DNA from: Podarcis raffonei
Taxonomy: Eukaryota; Chordata; Lepidosauria; Squamata; Lacertidae
Length of the DNA: 64,000 nt
Reading direction: 5' to 3'
Assembly (NCBI RefSeq): GCF_027172205.1
Contig: NC_070604.1
Span: forward strand, 76,793,023 to 76,857,022
The position numbers and the translations under genes were made by a program. The notes beneath the pieces are model-generated. The model ran no database searches. It worked only from the letters and a program-made list of their open reading frames with translations, and was not told the DNA's origin. This document shows, in pieces, positions 1 to 22,200 of this stretch (positions are counted from its first letter, which is position 1; the number at the start of each line of letters is the position of its first letter).

Positions 1-1
1 T

Positions 2-11753
<11,752 letters not shown>

Positions 11754-12555
11754 TTATGCAGGTGCACCTCCTTAACACAGGTTCTCTGTATCCATTCTGG
11801 TTTGTGCCATCAATGAAGAAAGAGCTAACGTAGGGTTAAGAGTGTGAGCTGTGAACCAGGAAGTTCCTATTTCACGTTGCAGCCCTCACTTAGGTGGCCT
11901 CGCTTAGATGTCACTAACCGCAACATCTTCCCCAAACATAGCAACTGCTAGCCAGATTGCCTTTCATTCCCCAGGATCACAGAAGCAACACTCCGAACAG
12001 GTTATGGGTTGCTTATGGTTCTCAAGGAGCAACTACAAAAGGGTCACCATGAACATCCGGACTTCAATGCAGATCCAGCCCTCACCACCAAGAAACCACA
12101 TCCTGCCCGTACCGTATGAAAAATCAAGAAGCAGGCAATGACTGGACTTCCAGGGAAACTGGAAAATTTGGCACCTCTCGTTCAAAAAAAGATCCTAAAT
12201 ACTTTGACACAGATCCCTCACAACCAAGTGCCACACGTGCTATTAAGGTCGCACGCTTTCTTAACAGTGAAGCCCATTCAGTATAGTCTCGGCATATGAA
12301 AGAGATTTCACTTGCGATCTGGTCTGTACCTCCTCTCTTCGCTTGCCCCCAACTTCTCCTTTTAAAAATAAGAGTAGCAGTAGCAGCAAAAAAAAGTGTC
12401 GCACTAAACTCAACTCAATGAGAATTGCTTATTTAAACAGCCACAGCAACAACGCACGCAGAGGATCGCGCCCTCTCGTCCCCGTTCGCTCAGACGCGCA
12501 TCTTGCGCCGAAAAGCACCACGCGGACGGAAAACTCCCCCTCATCCCGGACTTAC

Positions 12556-12640
12556 GCGCCGATGGCGACGCTTCTCAAGCGCAACACCACGCTCTCGCCC
12601 TGGCCCCGCCCCCTCTCCCGGTCCCTCCGCGCACGTGCTG
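12556..12640 (-). other. URB2: Putative URB2 non-coding first exon
   Basis: The first coding exon of URB2 begins at an acceptor, so a 5' leader exon must lie upstream. On the minus strand the only strong donor I saw in the CpG-rich region is GGCGC/GTAAGT, with the exon ending at 12556. The transcription start is guessed from the GC box and ETS-like TTCCGG just above it. The outer end is approximate. Confidence 0.4.
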
Positions 12641-12849
12641 CTTCTTCCGGCACATCCTCAGACTCCCCCCTCCCCCCACTCCTCCTCCTTCGGCGTCACC
12701 TTTCCCCGAACCAGCGAGTTGCAGGAGCCAGAGAGCGAGAGCGAAAAGAGCTCCGCAGGCGTAACTAGCCGAGCGCCGACAGGGCTAGCCTCCTCATTGG
12801 CTGGCAGGCCGCGCCTGCGCGTTCGCCTTCCTCCCCCGGCCCCGCTCTC

Positions 12850-13203
12850 CTCCTTCTCTGTGTCAGTGCCGTCAGTCATGGAGCGGCTCCTTCGAGCCGC
12901 GGCGGCAGCAGCAGGAGCAGCGGCGGCAATAACAGGAGCAACCCCAGCGCTAGCGGCCCGGGACGCCCAAGGCAGCCTCCTTGGCGGAAGACCCAGCAGC
13001 GAGGAGGTGCTGCAGGCGCGCGCGCCGGGGTCCGCACGAGCGGCGGCGGCGGCGGCGTCTCGCGCCACTGGGAGCAAGTGACTGACGGCGCGAGCCCAGG
13101 AATTCCGTCTCGTGCCTGCACTGGGAGTCGCTCAAACGCACAGGCACGCGCGCGCGCGCATACGCAGCGCCTCTCTCTCTCTTCCTCTGCCTGCGATGCT
13201 TCA
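12850..13203 (+). other. TAF5L: Putative TAF5L non-coding first exon
   Basis: TAF5L translation starts in a downstream exon, so a leader exon is expected in the CpG region. A good donor, GCTTCA/GTGAGT, lies at 13203/13204. The 5' end is a guess. The leader would contain a 67-codon ATG-initiated ORF at 12878-13081, reported separately. Confidence 0.35.
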
Positions 13204-15452
13204 GTGAGTGCTTCTTTCAACCCCCCCCCCCGCGACCGGCCCCACTTCCCCGGCATGCAGCAACAAACGGCGGCGGGTGGAGCGGCAGGACGGGCTACGC
13301 CAAGTGTGGCGCGCGGAAGGGCCCTCCCTGGGTGGAGGCGTCGCCGTCGTCTTCTCTCCTCTTCCTTCCCTCTCCACCCCCCCCCCATCCCCACGCCGCT
13401 TCTGCCTTTCCCATACAGCTGCCGGCAGGAAGACCTTAGGCTCCATCTGCCTCGGTGCATCCTTCCTCCTCAGCTTCCAATTCGCCTCCCTTCTCCCCCC
13501 CCGGCAGAAATGGGAAGAGCGGGGTTGGGGCCGAATGCAGCTTGGATGGGTTAAAGTTTGGAGCAAAAGGGGACTTCGAGTTCTTGAAACGCGTGGGTCC
13601 GTTTTAGAGTGAGGCGTCCTGCATTGAGTTACTCTGAATAGTTTTAGTTTGCTTCACCGTTGTGGCATCGATTGGATATCAGTGGTATACAGGCTAATAC
13701 ACAAGGTAGTTTGGTCCATGAGAATTTAAAAAAAGAAAAAGAAATCCCAAATGTTACAAGCTTTCAAGTTCTCCAGAATCTTTCACCAGGCTGGATAAGC
13801 AAGATATATCCATCCTTTCCATGCAGAGTTTACAAATGAAATAGCTATGTGCTACAGCAATTATCGGCAGTGGTTATAGCAACTATGGTATACTGTATGA
13901 GCAAATGTTGTGCCACCTTTGAAAGTGCACAATTGAAACATCCTTTTAAAAATACAGCTGGTATTATACCATATCTCTGAAGGAGAATGTCAGTCATTGC
14001 TGACTTGTCTCTGGTAGTAATTGGAGAATTATAACTCACTTGGTTGCATATACACACTTTGGTGGACAAAGATTTTTGTTTTACATTTCCAAAATTGCAT
14101 GTATTTTTCAAATCCTCAAAGGGAACAGACTGTATTTTCTTAATTATTGCAAATTCAGCCTAAAATCTCTTTTGCCTTTGTAGGGGAGTGTTGAAGGCAT
14201 AATTATACCTATCATGGGGTTTCTTCTCCCCTGTCCCCCCATAAGTAATACAGTTTGTAGAGTAGTTAATCGTTTGTGTGGAACCAAAGTGAACATCAGA
14301 ACTCTGCAGATGCTACTACCTTAATTGATTTTGCATAAAAAGCTTCAAGGAACCTCATAATGGTGATGCTTTTAAAATACAACTAGTAGTAGTAAAAAAA
14401 GAAAAGAAAAAAAGACGAGTTCTACTGTAAGTTATTTCACTGGAACTTCAGCTTTGTTCAACAATATTTTGCGAGCTATTACTTGAAATCAGATTTGCTC
14501 CCAACGGGGCTAACAAACCCTTAGCATTTCTGTGTTTTCCTCTTTTATATTAGAACCATGGTCCAAATGGACATATGTAATTCAGATACCTTTCTGAAAT
14601 TAGGCAGGTTTAGGTCTGTTGTGCTTCGATGGGATGCTGCCTTGATCTTCCTAAAGAAAATGCAAGATATGCATGTAATAAATCACTGTGAGTGAGCAGA
14701 GATTTTAGCAGGTTACAAACACCCAGAATGCTTTTCTATTTCACTTACACACTTTTTTGACTTTTACTCTGTGCCTTTCTACCATGCTTGAGGCAAAAGT
14801 TAAGGTTCTACACTAATATTCCATTCAACAGGAATGACTGCTGTTATGCACTATTAGGTATAAAGGTGGGGCAGAGTGTCAAATAAAATAATGATCTGGA
14901 AATAGAAACCTTTAAGCAAGCTGACCTTTGACAGCTAACTAGTAAAAGTGAAACAAAACTGAAACTAATTTTTGATTTTTCATATGTTTGACAGAGAAAA
15001 TAGTATTAAGAGTTAAGAGTAGAATTTTATAAAATCACATTTGATTATTAACTGCAGTACACTAATCACTCATAGGGTTCTATGCAGGATGGCGTAGTGC
15101 CTCTCCAGTGGGCTTAAGTGTAAAATATTTAAAAACACTGCTGTTGTGCTTGGGAATAAAAATAGAACAAGTGAAGGAGAACAGCAGCCATTAGAACCCT
15201 GAAGTTGTCACTAATGAAATATGCACCATTTTCACCTAAACCTCTGCAATCCTAAAAGAACCTCAGTCCTTGCAAACTTCTGTGCTTTGATGCTTTATGA
15301 TCTGTGTGATAAGCTGATATTTCATTGAATAAGTAAGGTGTTCATTTTCTACTGTATCAGCTTTTGGAATGTGTAATGAGTGTCAGTTTCCCACAGGTTT
15401 CTCATTCAACAATCATGTTTTAAGAAATGTGCTTCCTTTTCTTTTGGAGGTC

Positions 15453-18400
15453 ATGAAACGTGTACGCACAGAACAGATTCAGATGGCAGCTTCCTGCTAC
15501 CTCAAACGCAGGCAGTATGTAGACTCGGAAGGTCCTCTGAAACAAGGGCTTCGCTTATGCCAGACTGCAGAAGAAATGGCAGCTAATCTAACAGGTACCT
15601 ACTAAAGTTTCTTAATGAGTTTATTGCAGGTGTCGCCAACATGGTGCCCTCCAGATATTATTGGATTACAAACCTATCATCCTTAAAAGTTGTCCTTGCT
15701 GGCAGGGCTGTAGTCCAACAACATTGGTAAGACACCCTGCTGGCTACTTCTGGTTTATAGTAAAGTGCAAATCTCTAGTTACTAAAGAGTGAAACTTCTA
15801 AGCAATCAATTGGGGACAGACTGAAGCATGAATGGCTTCATGATACTGTAACACCCACTTGTGTCCAAAGGCTGGGAAGCAAATAAATAAGCAAGCAAGG
15901 AGGTGATCTGGCAATTTACCAAATAAGACAAATCAAAATGAAATGTACAGCAGGAATGCTGCCATTTCCAAATATTTTGAAATGATTTGGCTGCCAAATA
16001 TGTTTGGGAAATGTTTTTAACAGACAAATTATGTTAAAATAAGTAAATTTGGTGTTTTTAAGGAGAACAGCCTTTTCACTGAGATGAAGCTAAATGGCTT
16101 AGACATTCTCTAGCTCATCTCTGCCAAGACGAGAACTATAACTGCTAAATAATGAATTCAACTTTTATATATAGAACTCTACAGCCCTGACACTTTTTTG
16201 TGGTTCTAGATGTTTTACAATAAGCATCAGAGCAATGTGTTATTTTTAGCGGTTTTTTTCGACTAATTGAAAGCCCAGTTAAAGTTAATCAATTCAGGGG
16301 AGACCCACAGAGACATAACTGAACTGTTTAGAATTTATATTTAATACAAATAACTTTAGAAGTACCTAATACCTCAAAGCACAATTGCCCACACAGAATG
16401 TAGCATTAAAGCGCTAAGGCTGCAATTCTATAACCATGTTCCATAGAACTTCTGAGCAGACCAGCATATGATTGCACTGTTGGTCTGGTAATTCAGGATT
16501 CTGACATTCTATAGAAGTAGGTTCTCATACTGCTTCCTCCTTGGGATGCTGAACTGTGTATTATGTTTCCATGAAAGAAATGCCCAACCAGCTGCCTCTA
16601 CATCACATGAGGCTTGGGCATGTGCCTTTGGAATCACTATTAGCATATGTGTTCATCCAGAAAATCCATTTACATCTAGAGAAATAAATCGCAAAAACTG
16701 TAAATCTGGACACTGTTTTTCTTGAAGCAATTTGAGGATTTGATACAAATCAGAGGGTCAAATAAGGACAATTGTTTCTTGTTTAACACACACACAAAGA
16801 TTGCTTCATTAATAGGCCTATATTCACCTAAATATTACAGAATTGTGGCAAAGAGTGGGAGCTATATGAATGCTACCTTCTTGCACCAAATCATGTTCTA
16901 TGGTTAAGTTCCAGAACCAGCTTTTGATGCACTTTATTTGCATTTGTTTTCCAGGTCTTAGGCCAAAACTGTAACAAATACAGAAGCATTAATGCAGGGG
17001 TGAGGAGCCTGTGACCCTCCAAATGGGATTCCAGCTCCCATCAGCCCTAGCCAATATGTCCCAACATCAGGGATCATGGGGGTTGTAGTTCAGTAGCATG
17101 TGGAAGGCCCCATGTTGTCCTCCACTGAATTTTTGTATTCATGAGGGAAATTAAAGGGATAGATGAAAAAGGAATGTGGGTGATATAGAAGCAAAAGACC
17201 TAACTTCAGCTAAAAAAGAAGTACATAGACAGTTGGATAATTCTGATTACATGGACAAAGTTACTTATTACCTTGTTTCTAGCGAATTACTGAATACAGT
17301 GGTACCTCCAGTTGCGAATGGGATCCGTTCCGGAGGTCCGGTCGCATCCAGAGGAATTCGCAACCGGGGGTGCCGCTTCTGCGCATGCGCATATGGTGAA
17401 ACCCGGAAAAATACTTCCGGGTTTGCTGCGTTCGCATCCTGAAAGATACGCACACCATCTAGAGGTACCACTGTATTTACCTCTAGGAGGAGGGGCTGTC
17501 TCTCTCTTTTAACTCATGAAAGAATGAGTTTTTAAAACTAAGACAGTCTTTTAAATCTCATTTATTATTTTACTTACAAGGTAAATTCTGTCAGGCCATG
17601 CAAAATGTTGGCTATATTGATGTGAATTGTAAAATACTAACTGATTTAATGAATAAAATTCTCAGATTCTAAAATGTAGTGCCAAGTTACTGGTAGCAGG
17701 CTCACTGGTAATACGCTTTGAGTCTTTTCCATTCTTGCCAGCTTTTAAGTAGCTTTGCCTCAAAAGTTCGCTTCAGAATCATTTAGAACCCAAGAATGCT
17801 TATGACTTAACAGTGAAATCAATAACCACTCCAGACCTCTAAAGCTTAAGTGACTTGCGGTGGTGCTGATCTACGATTGCTGAGAACTTGAATACACTGG
17901 AAAAAGGTGCAAGTGTGGGGAAAACATCACAATTATGAGAAGTATTCTGTGCTGGATTTATTTATTTTTTTAAGAGTAGGAAGGTCTGATTCATGCCAGT
18001 CAGTGGCTTTGTATGTTTGATTTCTCCATAATCAAAAACTTTCTCTTCGCTGGACTTACAAGTGAACAAAGTCTGAAATAAAGTGTTTTTTGAAGTGATG
18101 TCAGGTGATACAAAATCTCTGTGGCATTGGTTTGTGATTTCACCTACAGGTAATGAATTCACTCCTGTCACAGCAAAATGCAAGTAGAATGGCAACATAT
18201 TCACTTGTATCCCCATTTCCCGTGTGTGATTTAAAAGGGAAGATATTTGTCTAGAAATGCCTTTGTCACAAGCATAAAATATTTGAGCAGCTGTAGCCCT
18301 ATTGCTTCTTGAATTGAGATGAACAAGTGGTTCATCTCCATCATTCACTGATGGAGGAATAATACTTAACATAATAAAATCCTGCTGGATAAAACCAATA

Positions 18401-19227
18401 ACCCATCTAGTCCAGCATTCTGTTCTCGCACTGGCCAACAAGATGTCTATGGGAGGGAAGGAGGCAAGCAGTACTAGACTGCTTCAGTGACTTCACAAAT
18501 CTTGTCTTGAATGTAAAAGTTAATATATGTGCAGCAAGTGTAGGATTACTTTTGGTCATTTAGCACAAACATTTTGTTTGCTCTAATGATGTAGGTGATT
18601 TGGCACTTTTTAAAAACTTATCTGTCAATTGTGTGTTTCAATGTAAGAACAATTGGTGTGTTGTATTGCAGCTTCCAGTGCTTTATAGAAACTATTTTTA
18701 AAACCTTCGTTTGTTCCCTTAGTTCAGTCTGAATCAGGTAGTGCCAACATTATCTCTGCTGCACCCTGCCTAGCAGAGCCACAACAATATGAAGTACAGT
18801 TTGGGCGATTACGCAACTTTCTTACAGGTGAGTTTCATAAACATATGTGCCATATCTCCCCTGACCCTCACTGGGTCTTTTCAAATGGCTTTTGCGTCAT
18901 CCTTTGTGAAGCTACAAATTCTGCATCCTTGGTGCATGTAACAAAGGGAGAGAGGCTCCCATTTTGTACATATAGTGCCTGAAGTTCACTCTCATGAATG
19001 GGCTATGCTGGCCCTGATGGTTATTCCTGAACAGAGTTGGAAAATGGCTCCAGGAAGGTGGCCGAATGGGGTATGGTAGTTTTACATATGCCATGGAATA
19101 ATATATTCAGACGTACTCTTGAAATTACCATTGGGATTCAATTTGGCCAAAAAGCAGAAAACAAGCAAGCCAATACAAAAAAGAAGAAGAGAAAGCATAG
19201 CATTTTATGATACTTCCCAAACTGCTG

Positions 19228-19264
<37 letters not shown>

Positions 19265-22200
19265 TATTATTTATACCCCGCCCATCTGGCTGGGCTTCTC
19301 CAGCCACCCTGGGTGGCTTCCAAAAGAATATTAAAATACTGTGATACATCAAACTGTGTTTTCCTCCACTCCCAGGTCAACACCATGTCCCTAAATGTGT
19401 GTGTTCCTAAATGATGCATTAACAGAAATGGGCTAGTTGCATTCTAAAGCTCTTCTTTGATGGAGAGCCCCATGCCTAATTAAAAATGAAGTGTGGCTTA
19501 GCAAAACAAATGCGGACTTTTAGGACTTTCAGAGCAGCTGGATATCCTTTGATGAGGTGAAAATTGCACTGAATGGCATGCAATGTGCATTTTTAAAACA
19601 CAGAAAGAGAAGCCACAAGTGCCTTTAGAATATGTTTTATCTTGCTTTCATAAAAATATCTGCTGAGAAAGTGAACCCTCTCTCTCTCTCTCTTTATGTG
19701 TGTATGTTTAGATTCAGATTCCCAGCACAGCCATGAAGTGATGCCTCTTCTGTATCCCCTCTTTGTCTACCTCCATCTTAACATGGTCCAAAATGGCCTA
19801 AAGAGCACAGTGGACAGCTTCTATAGTCGCTTTCATGGGATGTTCTTGCAGAATGCCAGCCAAAAAGAGATCATTGAGCAGCTACAGACCACACTAACCA
19901 TGCAAGACATCCTATCCAACTTCCAGCTCCGGGCATTTCTAGACAACAAATACGTCATCCGCCTTCAAGAAGACAGCTACAACTTCCTCCTTCGCTACCT
20001 CCAGAGTGACGATAACAATGCTCTTTGCAAAGTCCTCTCCTTGCACATTCACTTAGATGTGCAGCCAGCCAAGAGGATGGACTACCAGCTGTATGGTAGT
20101 GGTGGCTCTTCACGCAGTGAGAGCAATGGCCTGGAGCCCACCGACATGCCTGCTTCCATCCTGCAAAACGAGGCCGCCTTGGACATCCTGCAGGATAGCA
20201 TTAAAAGAGTCAAAGATGGACCGCCCTCGCTCACCACCATCTGTTTCTATGCGTTCTATAACACTGAACAGTTGCTGAACACTGCAGAGATCTCTCCAGA
20301 TAGCAAGCTGCTTGCAGCTGGCTTTGACAATTCCTGTGTAAAGCTGTGGAGCTTGCGGTCCAAGAAGCTGAAATCTGAGCCCCATCTGGTAGACGTCTCC
20401 CGCATCCACCTGGCTTGTGATATCTTGGATGAGGAGGTCAGAGTATCTTGCTATCAGTATACATTTGGGTGGAGTTGGTTTATGTTCTTATTGCAATGAT
20501 TTTTGCTGTAGCCTCCAGCCAGGAAAAAAAACACACCACCTCCTTCTGCCCATCAGCTGTAACTGCTAGGTGAAAGTGATAAGGAGCAACAACTTTTGCT
20601 GGGTAAAGATTCAGGCAAGGGTTAGTTGCTATTCTTTGTTGTGCTGATTGCAATGTAACAGATCAGCCCTTCGTTGCTTCTTACCATTAGAATGAACATG
20701 TATTTACATCTTTGCTAGGAATTTCCAGGGCCTTCTTATGGACAGCTGCTTCATCCTTAATGCGCGTACATTAATGCACCCTGATTTCCAAGGTGTGTAA
20801 TCATGGGGTTCAAACTTCATGAGGCAAGGAGAAAACTGTATGTAAGTGCATATAAGCCTCTAAGGATAGCTAATGGATGCTGTAAGTGATAGGGCAGGGA
20901 TAAACCACATTTTTCTGTTTCCTGCCAGCAGGTCAAAAGGTGGAGCGGCCCGGCTTTTTACCTTTGGCTTTCTATAGCCATTTGTTGTTGTTGTTTTTAA
21001 AAAACAGTTCTCTCCCATTGCTCCCAGGCAGAGGAATGTGAACTGTGGCTCACTCGATACCTTGGCTTAATGCAGATTGTGAACCCCTTGTGTATGCTTT
21101 AATTGCCGTTTTCTCCAACTGCTGCTGTCCTACAGTTTCTCCTCCCTAAAGCCAGAGATTCGCTGTGCAATTGATGTAGCATTTGGATTTTCAAAGCATA
21201 GGAGTCTCCAAATTTATGGAAGGAGAAAGTGTGGGACAGCTGTAGTTTGGACAAAGGGCAAGTAAATTCTACTCACTGTAGATGCATTGCAGTTAATAGA
21301 CCTATGTTGGCAGTGTCCATTAATTTCAGTGGTTCTACTCTGAGGAAGATTAGCTTTGGGTACAACCCCCAATTTTCCTCCCTTCTTGGAACATGTTAGC
21401 AGAATAGAAGGGCTTTGGATCCAATAATAATAATAATAATAATAATAACAATAATAATAATATATTATTTATACCCCACCCATCTGACTGGGTTTCCTCA
21501 TCCGCTCTGGGTGGCTATAGGTTCACATCTTCTACCAGCATGTCTGTGCGCAGTTTCAACATAAAAAACGGGGGGCGCTTACTGCAAGCAGAGGTAGGAG
21601 GCTTATTCAGTTAGAATTCTCTCTCCAAGAGTAGGTCCCCCAGTCCACTGCTGGAGCCAAAAATCTATACGATTCTGTGGCCCCTGAGAAACCCTCCCAA
21701 ATATTATATGCTACTGGGCTTCCAGTTGGTATAACAACGTGTTCATATTCTGTAGTACAGTACAGGCAACCCCCAATTAGCACAGGGATTGTATTCCAAG
21801 TCATCATGTGCAATAGCGGAGCACACATAAGTCCGCTACACCCCACTCCATCCTCTTTTCTGGCCACTTCCGGGTTGCTGTGATGCGTTTCTGCACAGTT
21901 GTTTGCACTCAAAAAGTTGTTTTTGCAACCTAGTTTGATTAGGGATTGTGTGTGTGAGAGAGAGGGAGAGACATTTTCCTTTTGATCAGTAAGGAGTACA
22001 TTTCTAAAATTATAATTAGAATGCAGTGCCTGCAGTCAAGACAAGACTTTACCATTTTTAACAGATTTATCATCTTGCACCTTTCTAATTTTTAAATGAT
22101 ACAGCACTATAAAATAACTAACAATAGTATTATAAATTTAAACCATTAACTCTGAAGCTAAGAAAATAACTGAGCCACAGTAACTATAGAAGACAGTTAC

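Larger units (their letters stand above)
12440..13560. promoter_or_regulatory. Divergent CpG-rich promoter of URB2 and TAF5L
   Basis: About 1.1 kb of strongly GC- and CpG-rich sequence sits between the 5' ends of URB2 (leftward) and TAF5L (rightward). Visible elements are a GC box (CCCCGCCCCC near 12604), an ETS-type CTTCCGG near 12645, a CCAAT box in reverse (ATTGGCTGG near 12796), alternating CG dinucleotides near 13147-13158 and poly-C runs near 13220 and 13377. No TATA box was seen in the expected places. Two housekeeping genes sharing one CpG-island promoter is a common vertebrate arrangement. Exact transcription starts cannot be read from sequence. Confidence 0.75.

Noticed and set aside
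12503-13081. 192-codon plus-strand frame across the URB2/TAF5L promoter
   Set aside because: It spans the divergent promoter core and has repetitive Pro/Arg/Ser/Ala composition; the start lies in the inferred URB2 intron. Only the 12878 ATG part is worth noting.
12876-13460. 194-codon minus-strand frame in the CpG island
   Set aside because: It overlaps the TAF5L leader in GC-rich sequence with poly-Arg and poly-Leu runs typical of chance frames.
21607-21912. 101-codon minus-strand frame in TAF5L intron 4
   Set aside because: It overlaps a repeat-like segment (ACAGGCAACCCCCAATTAGC) and shows no protein similarity I recognise.
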